Part shown: positions 9,785 to 19,254 of the stretch, piece by piece | How positions within the stretch are numbered: the first letter of the stretch is position 1 | Layout: each line of letters begins with the position of its first letter | DNA from: Pseudoroseomonas ludipueritiae | GTDB taxonomy: Bacteria > Pseudomonadota > Alphaproteobacteria > Acetobacterales > Acetobacteraceae | Assembly (NCBI RefSeq): GCF_014490445.1 | Contig: NZ_JACTUZ010000024.1 | Coordinates: 1-43,068 of the forward strand | Direction: 5' to 3' | Length of the DNA: 43,068 nt | The notes under the pieces: model-generated | What the model saw: the letters and a program-made list of their open reading frames with translations, nothing else | The model's database searches: none | What the model was told of the DNA's origin: nothing | Position numbers and translations under genes: made by a program

Positions 9785-9806
9785 GCGCCACCTCCCCCAC
9801 CCGCCC

Positions 9807-10163
9807 TCAGATCGCATCCAGGAAGCCGATCACCTCCTGGATGCGGCCTTCACCATCCAGCCGCAGCACATCGAAGCCCCGCGCCACCGGCGCGCCATCC
9901 CGTGGCGCCAGCGCCCAGGAGAAGCGCAGGAAGGGCCCGTGCCCATCTGGCGAGCCTTCCAGCGTGAAGCCATGGCCGGGGAAGCTGCCCCGCGCCGTCT
10001 CGATCATCTGCGCGATATGCGCGCGTCCCTCCGCCTGCATCAGCGGGTCGGCATAGCGCGCATCCTCGCTCCATCCCTGTGCCAGCAATGCCTGCCGCCG
10101 TGCCGGGTCGGCTTCGTTCCAGGCGTTGAGATAGGCTGCGGCAATGGCCTTGGGGTCGTGCAT
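9807..10163 (-). CDS. NTF2-like (SnoaL-type) protein
   Basis: 118 residues: AIAAAYLNAWNEADPARRQALLAQ, then WSEDARYADPLMQAEGRAHI and a C-terminal sheet ending VLRLDGEGRIQEVIGFLD. This is the cone-shaped NTF2/SnoaL alpha+beta fold used by polyketide cyclases, isomerases and ligand-binding proteins. The start at 10163 is fixed by AAGGAGAG 5-10 bases upstream; the frame stays open far beyond it, but that extension has no coding character. It is divergent from the XRE/MmyB regulator (120 bases apart) and may be its target. The function cannot be assigned more closely. Confidence 0.82.
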   Translation of the reverse strand: MHDPKAIAAAYLNAWNEADPARRQALLAQGWSEDARYADPLMQAEGRAHIAQMIETARGSFPGHGFTLEGSPDGHGPFLRFSWALAPRDGAPVARGFDVLRLDGEGRIQEVIGFLDAI

Positions 10164-10271
10164 GGCGTCTCTCCTTGCTGGCCGGGCCAGGCGCCCGGCA
10201 GCCGCATCTGAGAACTTCCGCCGCATCGGCGCGATAACCTCGGAGGTCATGGCCGCGCCGCGCCTGATGGC

Positions 10272-10284
10272 TAGACTGCCGGCA
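10272..10284 (+). promoter_or_regulatory. Candidate -10 element for a leaderless mRNA
   Basis: TAGACT (10272-10277) lies six bases before the ATG of the regulator gene, which has no ribosome site. Initiation 7 bases after this -10 would fall on the A of ATG and give a leaderless transcript. No convincing -35 is seen, so this is a tentative call. Confidence 0.35.
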
Positions 10285-11090
10285 TGTCCACCACGACCGC
10301 CCCCACCCTTCCACCAGCCGGCCATCTGCTGCGGGAATGGCGCCAGCGCCGCAAGCGCAGCCAGATGGACCTGGCCCTGGATGCCGAAGTCTCCACCCGG
10401 CACCTGAGCTATGTGGAAACCGGCCGCGCCTCGGCCAGCCGGGAGATGCTGCTGCGGCTGGCCGAGCATCTCGACATGCCACTGCGCCAGCGCAACCTGC
10501 TGCTGATGGCGGGCGGCTTCGCGCCGCATTACCCCGAGCGCCCCTTGCAGGCGCCGGACATGGCGGCGGCGCGCGGGGCGGTGGAGGCCATCCTGAAGGG
10601 GCACGAGCCTTTCCCTGCGCTGGCGGTGGACCGGCACTGGCACCTCCTGGCCGCCAATGCCGCCCTGGCACCCATGATGCAGGGCGCCGCCGCCCGGCTG
10701 CTGGAACCGCCCGTCAACGTGCTGCGCCTGAGCCTGCACCCGGAGGGGCTGGCCTCGCGCATCGAGAACCTGCCGGAATGGCGCGCGCATCTGCTGGAAC
10801 GGCTGCGGATGCAGGTGGAGCGTTCCGGCGACCCGGTGCTGGCGGCGCTGCAGGCCGAACTCGCCGCCTATCCTTGCCCGGCAGGCACGCCAGCGGTGGC
10901 GGCAGGCGGCATCGCGGTGCCGTTGCGTATCCGGCTGCCGGAGCAGTCGCGGGCGCTGAGCTTCCTCTCCACCACCACCGTCTTCGGCACGCCGGTCGAC
11001 ATCACCCTGGCGGAACTGGCGCTGGAATGCTTCTACCCGGCCGATGACGCCACCCGGCAAGCCCTGAGCATGGAGGCCCAAAGGCCATGA
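10284..11090 (+). CDS. XRE-type regulator with MmyB-like ligand domain
   Basis: 268 residues. The N-terminal HTH (about 10-70) contains LLREWRQRRKRSQMDLALDAEVSTRHLSYVETGRA, a classic XRE helix-turn-helix. The rest matches the MmyB-like ligand-binding domain: PFPALAVDRHWHLLAANAALAPM, VNVLRLSLHPEGLASRIENLPEW and a conserved end LSFLSTTTVFGTPVDITLAELALECFYPADD. MmyB-type domains are PAS-like and are reported to bind fatty-acid-like ligands. The stop overlaps the ATG of the ABM monooxygenase (ATGA at 11087-11090), so the two are coupled. It probably controls that gene, itself and the divergent NTF2-like gene. Confidence 0.9.
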   Translation: MSTTTAPTLPPAGHLLREWRQRRKRSQMDLALDAEVSTRHLSYVETGRASASREMLLRLAEHLDMPLRQRNLLLMAGGFAPHYPERPLQAPDMAAARGAVEAILKGHEPFPALAVDRHWHLLAANAALAPMMQGAAARLLEPPVNVLRLSLHPEGLASRIENLPEWRAHLLERLRMQVERSGDPVLAALQAELAAYPCPAGTPAVAAGGIAVPLRIRLPEQSRALSFLSTTTVFGTPVDITLAELALECFYPADDATRQALSMEAQRP

Positions 11091-11419
11091 GCGTCGTCTA
11101 TGAAATCCGCTTCACCGTGCGGCCCGAGCAACTGGACCGCTTCAACACGCTGTTGAACGGCGTGCTGGATGCCATGCGGGCGGAGGCCGGCTTCCGGAAT
11201 GCCGTGCTGCACCAGGACCCGCAGGACCCCTGCCGCTTCATGCTCTATGAAACCTGGGCGGATCACCAGCAGGTGGTGGAGGTGGAGATCCACCGTCCCT
11301 ACCGCGCCGAATGGCACGCGGCGCTGCCGGAGATCCTGGCAGCGCCGCGAGAAGTCTCGGTCTGGCAGCCACTGCGCGCCGATGGGCTCGGCGCGCAGCC
11401 CGCACTCAGTCGAAGCTGA
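11087..11419 (+). CDS. Antibiotic biosynthesis monooxygenase (ABM) domain protein
   Basis: 110 residues, one ABM ferredoxin-like domain: VVYEIRFTVRPEQLDRFNTLLNGVL, then EAGFRNAVLHQDPQDPCRFMLYETWADHQQVVEVEIH. The family includes the quinol monooxygenase YgiN and cofactor-free oxygenases acting on aromatic or quinone compounds; many members are uncharacterised. ATG overlaps the stop of the XRE/MmyB regulator by four bases. The 3' end overlaps the convergent amidase gene by 14 bases. The substrate is unknown. Confidence 0.85.
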   Translation: MSVVYEIRFTVRPEQLDRFNTLLNGVLDAMRAEAGFRNAVLHQDPQDPCRFMLYETWADHQQVVEVEIHRPYRAEWHAALPEILAAPREVSVWQPLRADGLGAQPALSRS

Positions 11420-12896
11420 GGAAGCCCGGCATGCCAGAGATCGGCGGGGCCGCGCGCAGCTTCGCCAGGTCCGGCACCGGCCGGGCCAGGGTGGCATCGC
11501 CTTCCACCGCCGCCTCGATGGCCGCCGCCACGGCGATCACCAGCGCATCGCCGCCGCGCGGGCCGACGATCTGCAGGCCGAAGGGCATGCCGGCCTTGTC
11601 CAGGCCCAGCGGCAGGCTGATGGCCGGGTGGCCCACCAGCGTTGCCGCATAGGCCGTGGCCAGCCAGTGGAAGTAGCTCTTGGTCGGCACGCCGTCGATC
11701 TCGGCCGGATACAGCTCGCTCCAGGGGCGGGGCGAGATGGTCATGGCAGGCGCCAGGATCACGTCCACGCCGCTGTCGAAGAACTCCTGCCAGCGGCGGT
11801 ACATCTGCGTCTGCAACACGCTGGCGCGCGCCACATCGGCGGCGGAATAGCCCCAGCCTTCCTCTACATTGGCCCGGACATTCGGGCCGACGCAGTTGGG
11901 GTCCTTCTTCACCCGATCGTTGAAGCCGGCCAGGAAGGACACGGCGCGCAGGATGGCGAAGGCTTCGTCGGCGCCCGAGCAATCTGGCGTCCGCTCCTCC
12001 GCCGAGGCAAACAACGGCGCGAGCGCGGCGGCGCGGGAAGCGAAGACCTCGCGGATATGCCGGTCGGTCGGCGCGAAGCCGAAATCCGGCGTGACGGCGA
12101 CGCGGAGGCCGGCAAGGTCCACCGCCGCATCCCAGGTCATGCCGCGCCGCACATCGACATCCGGCAGCGTATAGGCCAGCGGGTCCACGCCCTCGTCCCC
12201 CGCCATGGCGGAGAGCATCAGCGCCAGGTCGGCGGTGTTGCGCGCCATGGGGCCGAGCACGGAAAGGCCGGACCAGCCCAGCGCGCGCCGGCTGTTGGGC
12301 ACCAGCCCCGGGCTGGGGCGGAAGCCGACGATGCCGTTGAAGGCCGCCGGGTTGCGCAAGGAGCCACCGGTATCCGAGCCGGTGGCCAGCGGCACCATGC
12401 CCACCGCCAGCGCCACGCCCGAACCGCCGGAGGAACCCGCCGCCGAGCGCGTCGGGTCGAAGGGATTGCCCGTGGCGCCATAGACGGCGTTGCGGGTATT
12501 GGCCCCCGCGCCGAATTCCGGCGTGTTGGTCTTGCCCAGGATGACGCCGCCGGCATCCCGCAGGTCGGCCACATGGTGGTCGTCCTTGTCGGGCACATTG
12601 TCCTTGAACATCGGGCTGCCGAAGGTGGTAGCCAGCCCCGCCGTGGAATCCAGGTCCTTGATGCCCAGCGGCAGGCCGTGCAGCGCGCCCAGCAGGTCGC
12701 CACGCATCACGGCGGCCTCGGCCTCCTTCGCACTGGCGCGGGCGCCCTCCTCGTCCATCGCCACCATGGCGTTGACGGCGTGGTTCACCTCACCCACGCG
12801 CTTGATGCAGGATTCGAGCAGCTCGACCGGCGAAAGCTTCTTGGTGCCGATCATCTGCCGCGCCTGCACGGCGGAGAGGTCGCAGGGCTCAGTCAT
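11406..12896 (-). CDS. Amidase (amidase signature family)
   Basis: 496 residues. The Ser-cisSer-Lys triad is complete: K80 (GLPLGIKD), S155 in AGSSGGSG and the nucleophile S179 in [13 protein letters not shown]. Spacing of 75 and 24 residues equals that of fatty acid amide hydrolase. There is no signal peptide, so it is cytoplasmic. The start at 12896 ([13 protein letters not shown]) has GAGGA about 10 bases upstream. The gene follows the gamma-glutamyltransferase-like gene after 43 bases on the same strand and is probably its operon partner. The enzyme hydrolyses a carboxamide, but sequence alone does not separate aryl, acyl or aminoacyl amides. Confidence 0.9.
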   Translation of the reverse strand: MTEPCDLSAVQARQMIGTKKLSPVELLESCIKRVGEVNHAVNAMVAMDEEGARASAKEAEAAVMRGDLLGALHGLPLGIKDLDSTAGLATTFGSPMFKDNVPDKDDHHVADLRDAGGVILGKTNTPEFGAGANTRNAVYGATGNPFDPTRSAAGSSGGSGVALAVGMVPLATGSDTGGSLRNPAAFNGIVGFRPSPGLVPNSRRALGWSGLSVLGPMARNTADLALMLSAMAGDEGVDPLAYTLPDVDVRRGMTWDAAVDLAGLRVAVTPDFGFAPTDRHIREVFASRAAALAPLFASAEERTPDCSGADEAFAILRAVSFLAGFNDRVKKDPNCVGPNVRANVEEGWGYSAADVARASVLQTQMYRRWQEFFDSGVDVILAPAMTISPRPWSELYPAEIDGVPTKSYFHWLATAYAATLVGHPAISLPLGLDKAGMPFGLQIVGPRGGDALVIAVAAAIEAAVEGDATLARPVPDLAKLRAAPPISGMPGFLSFD

Positions 12897-12939
12897 GCAA
12901 GGCAAGTCCTCAATGGTCTCGGGGGATTCGGCGCCGGGC

Positions 12940-14547
12940 TCAGTAGCCCAGCGCGCAGCCGTCCTTCCGGGGGTCGGAACCACCCACCAGCACACCGCGC
13001 TCGCGGTCGATCAGGATGGCCTGGCCGCCGCCGTGCGGCTTGTCGATCAGCTCCGGCACATGGCCCATGCGGCTGAACTGGTCGATGACGGAAGCGGGGA
13101 TGCCGCGCTCCACCTGCAGCTTGCCGGCATAGGGGAAGAGGCGCGGCAGATCGAGCGCCGCCTGCACGTCCAGCCCGTATTCGAAGTGGTTGGACAGGAA
13201 CAGCGTCTGGCCCATCGGCTGGAAGTGGCCGCCCATGACGCCGTAGGGCATCAGCGGCTGGCCGTTCTTCATCACCATGCCGGGGATGATGGTGTGCATC
13301 GGGCGCTTGTTGGGCGCGATGCAGTTCGGGTGGCCTTCCTGCAGCCGGAAGCCGAAGCCGCGGTTGTGCAGCATCACGCCGCTCCGCTCGGCCAGGATGC
13401 CGGAGCCGAAGCTCTCGAAGAGCGAGTTGATGAAGGAGCAGACATTGCCCTCCTCATCCACCACGCAGAGATAGACGGTGTCGCGGTGCACCGGCAGCAG
13501 CTCGGCCAGCCCGGCCGGCGGCAGTTCCCGCATGGCGCGGGTATCGTCGATAATGGCGCGCAGCTGGGCGGTGTATTCGTCCGAGGTCAGCTTCGCCACC
13601 GGCACATCGGCCTGGGAGGGGTCGGCCAGGAAGGCATCGCGGTCCCGGTAGGCCAGCCGCGCCACTTCCACGTGCCGGTGCAGCCGAGTGGCCGAGAGCG
13701 GGCTGCCCGAGGGCGTCTCCATCCCGCCCAGCACGCCGAGCATCGAAAGCACCAGCACACCGGAGCCGTTGGGCGGGCACTGGAAGATGTCCAGGCCCTT
13801 CCAGCGCGCCTGGATCGGCTCGACGAATTCGGCCGCGTCCAGCCCCTTGGCGAAATCCTCCTCCGTATGGCTGCCGCCGGCCTCGCGCAGCGTCGCCACC
13901 ATGTCGGCCGCGATCTCGCCCTCATAGAAGGCGCGGGCGCCTTCATTGGCGATGGCGCGCAGCGTGCGGGCCAGGGCCGGCTGGCGGAACATGTCGCCGA
14001 TCTGCAGCGGCTGGCCGTTCTTCAGGAAGTGCCGTGCCGTTGCCTCGCGCTTGCGCAGCTTGGGCGCCGCCGCCTCCCAGTCCGAGGCCACGCGCGAATG
14101 CACCGGATGGCCTTCCTCGGCCAGCCGGATGGCCGGGGCCAGGATGCGGTCCATCGGCGTGCGGCCATAGGCGGCATTCAGCTTGGCCCAGGCAGAGATG
14201 GCACCCGGCACCGTGACGGAATGGGCCGAGGTCGCATCCATGGCCGAGAGCCCATCGGCGCGCAGCCGCTCCGGCGTCGCACCGGCAGGCGCGCGGCCGG
14301 AGCCGTTCATGGCCACCACCTTGCCCTGGCCCGCCGGCGCGTAGAGGCAGAAGCAGTCGCCCCCGATGCCCGTCGATTGCGGCTCCACCACCGCCAGCAC
14401 GGCGGCGGCAGCGATGGCGGCATCCAGCGCATTGCCGCCGGCGCGCAGAATATCGATGGCCGTCAGTGTCGCCGCAGGCATGGACGTCGCGGCCATGCCG
14501 CGGGTGGCGAGGACGGGGCTGCGGCCGGGGGAGTGGAAATCGCGCAT
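12940..14547 (-). CDS. Gamma-glutamyltransferase-family Ntn hydrolase
   Basis: 535 residues. The large-subunit part carries [28 protein letters not shown], the N-terminal GGT signature. The probable autocleavage and nucleophile residue is T357 in [16 protein letters not shown], the family's T-x-x-x-x-V-D block. The C-terminal segment [10 protein letters not shown] matches the GGT small subunit. There is no signal peptide, so this is likely a cytoplasmic GGT-like hydrolase (YwrD type), not the periplasmic glutathione enzyme. It leads the operon with the amidase and is divergent from csaA by 148 bases. The substrate is likely a gamma-glutamyl or other acyl amide. Confidence 0.88.
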   Translation of the reverse strand: MRDFHSPGRSPVLATRGMAATSMPAATLTAIDILRAGGNALDAAIAAAAVLAVVEPQSTGIGGDCFCLYAPAGQGKVVAMNGSGRAPAGATPERLRADGLSAMDATSAHSVTVPGAISAWAKLNAAYGRTPMDRILAPAIRLAEEGHPVHSRVASDWEAAAPKLRKREATARHFLKNGQPLQIGDMFRQPALARTLRAIANEGARAFYEGEIAADMVATLREAGGSHTEEDFAKGLDAAEFVEPIQARWKGLDIFQCPPNGSGVLVLSMLGVLGGMETPSGSPLSATRLHRHVEVARLAYRDRDAFLADPSQADVPVAKLTSDEYTAQLRAIIDDTRAMRELPPAGLAELLPVHRDTVYLCVVDEEGNVCSFINSLFESFGSGILAERSGVMLHNRGFGFRLQEGHPNCIAPNKRPMHTIIPGMVMKNGQPLMPYGVMGGHFQPMGQTLFLSNHFEYGLDVQAALDLPRLFPYAGKLQVERGIPASVIDQFSRMGHVPELIDKPHGGGQAILIDRERGVLVGGSDPRKDGCALGY

Positions 14548-14695
14548 CTAGAGACTCTCTCGGGGGTAAGGCGGGACCGTTCGGGGCAGGACGCTGACAC
14601 GGGAGGGCCGCCACGTCCATCCACCCTGGCCACCTTCGTCATCCCTTTGCCCATACCTCTTCCTCCCCGGGCGGGGACGCGCTATCCGGAACAGC

Positions 14696-15037
14696 ATGAG
14701 CAGCACCGCGACGATCCAGGATTTCGACCGCCTCGACATCCGCGTCGGCACCGTGGTCGATGCCCAGCCGCTGGAGGGCGCGCGCAAGCCCGCCCTGGCG
14801 CTGGATATCGACCTGGGGCCGGAGATCGGCATCAGGCGCTCCTCCGCGCAGATCACGGTGCATTACGTGCCGCACAAGCTCATCGGCCGGCAGGTGCTCT
14901 GCGTCGTCAACCTCCCACCCCGCAAGATCGCCGGCTTCGAGAGCCAGGTCCTGACCCTGGGCCTGCCGGATGCCGATGGCGGGGTGGTTCTTATTCGCCC
15001 CGATATCGCCGTACCCAACGGCGGCAGGATGTTCTGA
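14696..15037 (+). CDS. csaA: CsaA-like tRNA-binding (EMAP/OB-fold) protein
   Basis: 113 residues forming one OB-fold tRNA-binding domain: [25 protein letters not shown] opens it, and [39 protein letters not shown] and [16 protein letters not shown] complete the CsaA pattern. CsaA dimers bind tRNA and have been proposed as secretion-related chaperones in Bacillus. The start has no obvious ribosome site; TATCCG (14683-14688) lies 7 bases before ATG, so a leaderless start is possible. gpt begins 2 bases after the stop, indicating co-transcription. Confidence 0.88.
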   Translation: MSSTATIQDFDRLDIRVGTVVDAQPLEGARKPALALDIDLGPEIGIRRSSAQITVHYVPHKLIGRQVLCVVNLPPRKIAGFESQVLTLGLPDADGGVVLIRPDIAVPNGGRMF

Positions 15038-15039
15038 AT

Positions 15040-15525
15040 ATGGTCCAGCCTCGTTACTACACCGTCTCCTGGGACCAACTTCACCGGGACGGCAAGGCTC
15101 TGGCCTGGCGGCTGGTGGAAAAGGGCCCGCTGAAGGGCATCGTCGCCATCACGCGTGGCGGGCTGATCCCGGCCGCCATCGTGGCGCGCGAGCTGGATTG
15201 CCGGATGATCGAGAGCACCTCCATCATCACCTATGATGAGGAAGTGAAGGGCGAGCCCGTGGTGGCCAAGCCCCCCACCGCCGCCGGCGACGGCGAGGGC
15301 TGGCTGGTGCTGGACGACCTGGTGGACACCGGCACCACCCTGAAGGTGGTGCGCAAGCTGCTGCCGAAGGCGCATTACGCCACGGTCTATGCCAAGCCGG
15401 CCGGCAAGCCGCTGGTCGATACCTTCGTGACCGAGGTGAGCCAGGACACCTGGATCCTCTTCCCCTGGGACACCGAGCAGCAGTTCGTGCCCCCCATCGC
15501 CAAGGCCAACGCCGCCGGCAAGTAA
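15040..15525 (+). CDS. gpt: Xanthine phosphoribosyltransferase
   Basis: 161 residues of the type I phosphoribosyltransferase fold. The PRPP-binding loop is [15 protein letters not shown], preceded by the flexible region with [17 protein letters not shown] and ending in [10 protein letters not shown], the tail typical of Gpt. The enzyme converts xanthine (and guanine) plus PRPP to the nucleotide in purine salvage in the cytoplasm. ATG at 15040 lies 2 bases after the csaA stop; AGGA in the end of csaA is a possible ribosome site. A far longer upstream reading frame exists but runs antisense to two certain genes. Confidence 0.92.
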   Translation: MVQPRYYTVSWDQLHRDGKALAWRLVEKGPLKGIVAITRGGLIPAAIVARELDCRMIESTSIITYDEEVKGEPVVAKPPTAAGDGEGWLVLDDLVDTGTTLKVVRKLLPKAHYATVYAKPAGKPLVDTFVTEVSQDTWILFPWDTEQQFVPPIAKANAAGK

Positions 15526-15537
15526 GGCGGCGTGGCC

Positions 15538-15562
15538 CGGCGGGGGTTCAGTACCCCCGCCG
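15538..15562. terminator. Bidirectional hairpin between gpt and 2-hydroxyacid dehydrogenase
   Basis: A perfect 10-bp stem CGGCGGGGGT/ACCCCCGCCG (15538-15547 with 15553-15562) closes a five-base loop. The loop contains the stop codon of the minus-strand gene. It lies 13 bases after the gpt stop. There is no T-run on either side, but the symmetry and stability suggest a shared terminator for the converging genes. Confidence 0.6.
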
Positions 15563-16540
15563 CGTGTCTATCCGCTGCGGCATCGGCTGGCCGTCCCGCA
15601 TGGCGCGCAGGTTGCGGAACAGCACGTCCAGGCTGTTGTCGTTGTAGGTCATCGGGTCATCCGCCGACATATGCGGCGTGATCAGCAGGTTGGGCGCGGT
15701 CCAGAGCCGGTGGCCCGCCGGCAGCGGCTCCTGCGACGCCACATCGGTGATGGCGCTGGCCAGATGGCCGGATTCCAGCGCGTCGCAAAGCGCATCCTCT
15801 TCCCACACCGGCCCGCGGGCGATGTTGAAGACCTTGGCGCCGCGCGGCAGCAGGGCGAAGCGGCGCGCATCCATCAGCCCGCGCGTTTCCGGCGTCAGCG
15901 GGCAGGCCAGCACCAGGAACTCGGCTTCCGGCAGCACCTCGTCCAGCGCATCCTGGCCGACCACGCGGGCGCAGGCCGGGTGCGGCGCCGGCTTGCCGCG
16001 CACGCCGATGACGGTCATGCCGAACTGCGACGCACGCTCCGCGATGGCGCCGCCCAGCGAGCCCAGGCCCACAACACAAACCGTCCGCCCTGCCAGCACC
16101 GGACCGAAGCGCGGCGCCCAGACCTGCTTCACCTGGTCCTGCGCGAAGGTGGGGATGTGGTTGGCCAGCATCAGCAGCGCCATCAGGCCGAATTCGCCAG
16201 CCTTGGCGGCATGGGTGCCGCTGTTGTTCAGCAGCGCCACGTCCTGCGGCAGCCAATCGAAGGGCATCAGGCGGTCCACGCCGGCGGAGGTGCAGAAAAC
16301 CACCTTCAGCTTCGGCGCGGCGGCGGGCAGCGTGCCGGGCTTGAAGTCGCGCGCCAGCAGCTTGGTCCAGGTGACCAGCACATCGGCCTGGGGCAGCGCG
16401 GCCAGCCGGCCGGCCTCGTCATCGGCGAAGCTGACCTCGGTGCCGGCGAAATCGGGGTGGCGAGCCAGGGCCGCCTGCCACTGGGCCGGCGTGATGGCGA
16501 AGAGGGCCTCGCCCTCGGGATTCTGAATATGGATACGCAT
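15548..16540 (-). CDS. D-2-hydroxyacid dehydrogenase
   Basis: 330 residues. The catalytic residues of the D-2-hydroxyacid dehydrogenase family are present: R242 (FNIARGPVWEED), E271 and H290 (LITPHMSADD). The NAD-binding loop is VGLGSLGGAIAE near 157-168. The MSADDPMTYND stretch after the His is typical of a ring-substrate or phosphoglycerate-like subgroup of unclear specificity. The start at 16540 has GGGAGG 9 bases upstream; a TTG 12 codons earlier is less likely. Third gene after DAHP synthase and nicotinate phosphoribosyltransferase on the same strand. Its ribosome site lies inside the 3' arm of a long hairpin (16551-16596), which may restrain translation. Confidence 0.86.
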   Translation of the reverse strand: MRIHIQNPEGEALFAITPAQWQAALARHPDFAGTEVSFADDEAGRLAALPQADVLVTWTKLLARDFKPGTLPAAAPKLKVVFCTSAGVDRLMPFDWLPQDVALLNNSGTHAAKAGEFGLMALLMLANHIPTFAQDQVKQVWAPRFGPVLAGRTVCVVGLGSLGGAIAERASQFGMTVIGVRGKPAPHPACARVVGQDALDEVLPEAEFLVLACPLTPETRGLMDARRFALLPRGAKVFNIARGPVWEEDALCDALESGHLASAITDVASQEPLPAGHRLWTAPNLLITPHMSADDPMTYNDNSLDVLFRNLRAMRDGQPMPQRIDTRRGY

Positions 16541-16550
16541 GGCCGGCAGC

Positions 16551-16596
16551 CTCCCGGCGGGGGCGGGTGGCGTCAAGCCATCCTCCCCGCCGGGAG
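16551..16596 (-). promoter_or_regulatory. Long hairpin overlapping the ribosome site of the dehydrogenase
   Basis: Perfect 12-bp inverted repeat CTCCCGGCGGGG (16551-16562) / CCCCGCCGGGAG (16585-16596) with a 22-base loop. On the minus-strand mRNA the 3' arm contains most of the GGGAGG ribosome site of the downstream dehydrogenase, whose ATG ends at 16540. It starts two bases beyond the stop of the nicotinate phosphoribosyltransferase gene. It could act as a terminator-like element or as an RNA switch for polar expression. Confidence 0.6.
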
Positions 16597-16597
16597 C

Positions 16598-17752
16598 TCA
16601 ATTGCCGCGCTTGCGGGCGCCGTTCTTGCGCAGCAGGAACTCGCGGCCGAGCTTCACCCGCGCCTGCCCGTCGTAGTCGACGATATCGGCGGTGGCATAG
16701 GTCTCGCTCCAGGTATTGGGGATGAAGCTGCCGGTGCCGACCACGTCGATCGGCGCCCGCGCCTCGTTCATCACCCGGCACTTCGACACCCCGAAGCCGG
16801 AGGAGGCGACGATGCCGACCTTGGGAAAGCCCGCCTCGTCCAGCGCCTCCCGCATCCGCCAGACGGCAGCGGCGGAGACACCGGTGCCGACCAGGTGGCG
16901 CAGCTCCGTCTCCGAGCGGTAGCGGCGGATGGCGCCAGGGGCATGCCGCTCCAGCACCGCATAGGATTCCGCCGGGTCGAGCCCTTCCAGGAAGCGGCCG
17001 CCATGGGTGTCCAGCCGCACCGAAAGCCGCCCCGCCGCCGCGAGATCCTTGAAGTGGCGGGCGACTTCCAGGCCGTCCGTGACCTCCCGCCCGAAATAAT
17101 CCACGAGGACGGTGAGGTTGTCCTCCGGGTAGGTCTCGTGGAACATCTCGGCGGCGCGCAGCGTGCTGCCGGCGTAGCCGATCAGCGCATGCGGCATGGT
17201 GCCGAAGCCCCGCGCATTGCCGAACCAGTGCGAGGTGACATCGGTGGCATTGCCGATGAAGCCCTTGGCTCCTTCCCGCTTGGCGGCGGCGGAACCGACG
17301 GCGGCGGCATAGCCCATCATTTCCTGCATCTCGGCGCCGGCGCAGTGCCGGGCCTCCATGGCCAGGAAGGCGGCGCCTGGCAGTTCCAGGCACATCTGAT
17401 AGGCGTTATGCGCCGCGACGCAGGCCGGGCCCAGCTTCTGGAGATAAAGCGTCTCCAGATCCGCGAGCTGGGTGAAGGCGCCGGTGATGTAGAGGATCGG
17501 GTCGCCCGCCCCTACCCACTCGCCTTCCTTGTGCATCAGCTCGACATCGATCTGCGTGCCACGCTCGGCGGCGATGGTGGCAAGCCATTCCATCACCAGC
17601 CGGGGCGCCGAGACAACCGGACGGCGCAGAAACACCGCATAGGTGACGCGGCAATCGCCGAAGCGCGCCACGATCTGCTTGGTCCGGTTGAAATAGACGT
17701 CCGTGTGACTGGCGATATCCGCTTCCACCGGCAGCGGGGGCATCGCTCCCAT
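16598..17752 (-). CDS. Nicotinate phosphoribosyltransferase
   Basis: 384 residues. It resembles the NAPRTase family: TDVYFNRTKQIV at the start, MEARHCAGAEMQEMMGYAAAVGSAAAKREG in the middle, IVASSGFGVSKC and the phosphate-site segment IDVVGTGSFIPNTWSETY near the end. It should make nicotinate mononucleotide from nicotinate and PRPP in NAD salvage. I chose ATG at 17752, which shares one base with the DAHP synthase stop (TGATG); a GTG one codon earlier is also possible. Tight coupling to an aromatic pathway gene is odd functionally and may only reflect operon packing. Family confidence is high; preference for nicotinate over related bases is inferred. Confidence 0.83.
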   Translation of the reverse strand: MGAMPPLPVEADIASHTDVYFNRTKQIVARFGDCRVTYAVFLRRPVVSAPRLVMEWLATIAAERGTQIDVELMHKEGEWVGAGDPILYITGAFTQLADLETLYLQKLGPACVAAHNAYQMCLELPGAAFLAMEARHCAGAEMQEMMGYAAAVGSAAAKREGAKGFIGNATDVTSHWFGNARGFGTMPHALIGYAGSTLRAAEMFHETYPEDNLTVLVDYFGREVTDGLEVARHFKDLAAAGRLSVRLDTHGGRFLEGLDPAESYAVLERHAPGAIRRYRSETELRHLVGTGVSAAAVWRMREALDEAGFPKVGIVASSGFGVSKCRVMNEARAPIDVVGTGSFIPNTWSETYATADIVDYDGQARVKLGREFLLRKNGARKRGN

Positions 17753-19131
17753 CACTGGGCGGCGATCAAGGGGAACTGGCTACCCTCCGGGCGGCGGGCC
17801 TTCAGCTCCTCCGCCACCAGGAAGGCCAGCTCCAGCGCCTGCTCGGCGTTCAGGCGCGGGTCGCACTGGGTGGCGTAGTTGGCGGCCAGGTCCGCCTCCT
17901 TCAGCCCATGCGCGCCGCCGAGGCATTCGGTGACGTCATTGCCCGTCATCTCGACATGCACGCCGCCGGGCCAGGTGCCGGCCTCGCCATGCGCGTCAAA
18001 GAAGCCGCGCACCTCGGCCAGGATGCTATCGAAGGAGCGGGTCTTGTAGCTGCCGGCGGTATGCGTGTTGCCGTGCATGGGGTCGCAGATCCAGACCACC
18101 TCGCGCCCGGCATCGCGCACCGCGCGCAGCAGCGGCGGCAGCTTTTCCGCCACCTTCTGGGCCCCCATGCGGGTGATCAGCGTCAGGCGGCCCGGCTCGT
18201 TGGTCGGGTTCAGGACCTCGGTCAGCCGCACCAGCTCGGAAGCATCCGTGGTCGGGCCGACCTTCAGGCCCAGCGGGTTCTTCACGCCGCGCAGGAACTC
18301 CACATGCGCGCCATCCGGCTGCCGCGTGCGGTCGCCGATCCAGAGGAAGTGGGCGGAGCAGGCGTACCAGTCGCCGGTGGTGGAATCCACGCGGGTCAGC
18401 GCTTCCTCATAGGGGAGCAGCAGCGCCTCGTGGCTGGTGTAGAACTCGGTCTCGCGCACCTGCGGCGCCTCGCTCATGCCGCAGGCGGCCATGAAGCGCA
18501 GCGTCTCGTCGATGCGGGCGGCCAGGTCCTGGTAACGCTCCGCCAGCGGGGAGCGGGCGACGAAGCCCAGGTTCCAGCGATGCACCTGATGCAGGTCGGC
18601 ATAGCCGCCGGTGGCGAAGGCGCGCAGCAGGTTCAGCGTGCCGGCCGACTGCATATAGGCGAATTCCATCCGCGACGGCTCGGGCAGCCGTGCCTCGGCG
18701 GAGAATTCCGGGCCGTTGATGATGTCGCCGCGATAGGAGGGCAGCGTCACGCCATCCTGCGTCTCGGTATCCGAGGAGCGGGGCTTGGCGAACTGGCCGG
18801 CCATGCGGCCCAGCTTCACCACCGGCAGCCCGCCGCCGAAGGTCAGCACCACGGCCATCTGCAGCAGCACCCGGAAGGTGTCGCGGATCACATTGGCCTT
18901 GAAGTCAGAGAAGCTCTCTGCGCAGTCGCCGCCCTGCAGGATGAAGGCATTGCCCTGCCCCGCCGCGGCCATGGCCTTCTTCAGGCGCCGGGCTTCACCG
19001 GCAAACACCAAAGGCGGAAAGCCGGCGAGCTTCGCCTCCATCGCCTTCAGCTTCACCGTGTCCGGATAATCTGGCACCTGCCGGATCGGCATTTCGCGCC
19101 AGCTCCCGGGCTGCCACCCGCGCACCGTCAT
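17752..19131 (-). CDS. Class II 3-deoxy-7-phosphoheptulonate (DAHP) synthase
   Basis: 459 residues, typical for the class II enzymes of alphaproteobacteria, actinobacteria and plants. Metal ligands are recognisable: Cys in [10 protein letters not shown], His in CDPMHGNTH, Glu in GGVHVEMTG and Asp in [36 protein letters not shown] is a PEP/E4P-site block. The enzyme condenses PEP and erythrose 4-phosphate as the first committed step of the shikimate pathway. The start has TGAGG close upstream of ATG. It heads a run with nicotinate phosphoribosyltransferase and a hydroxyacid dehydrogenase. Class II enzymes are usually feedback-controlled by aromatic compounds; no leader peptide is seen upstream. 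Confidence 0.93.
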   Translation of the reverse strand: MTVRGWQPGSWREMPIRQVPDYPDTVKLKAMEAKLAGFPPLVFAGEARRLKKAMAAAGQGNAFILQGGDCAESFSDFKANVIRDTFRVLLQMAVVLTFGGGLPVVKLGRMAGQFAKPRSSDTETQDGVTLPSYRGDIINGPEFSAEARLPEPSRMEFAYMQSAGTLNLLRAFATGGYADLHQVHRWNLGFVARSPLAERYQDLAARIDETLRFMAACGMSEAPQVRETEFYTSHEALLLPYEEALTRVDSTTGDWYACSAHFLWIGDRTRQPDGAHVEFLRGVKNPLGLKVGPTTDASELVRLTEVLNPTNEPGRLTLITRMGAQKVAEKLPPLLRAVRDAGREVVWICDPMHGNTHTAGSYKTRSFDSILAEVRGFFDAHGEAGTWPGGVHVEMTGNDVTECLGGAHGLKEADLAANYATQCDPRLNAEQALELAFLVAEELKARRPEGSQFPLIAAQ

Positions 19132-19254
19132 GACCTCAGGTTTCCTCGTTCAAACCATAGTGGTTGTCACGATAGACCGATGGCGGGCCGAAGGGCTACC
19201 GCACATGCGCAATTATGGCGCGGGGCAGCCTTGCGGCCCGGCGCCGCCTGTGCC

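Noticed and set aside
12490-15039. Very long open frame joined in frame to gpt
   Set aside because: It runs antisense to the amidase and GGT genes and across csaA in another frame; only the last 161 codons (gpt) are coding.
15671-17878. 735-codon plus-strand open frame
   Set aside because: Antisense to the hydroxyacid dehydrogenase and nicotinate phosphoribosyltransferase genes, with no recognisable domain.
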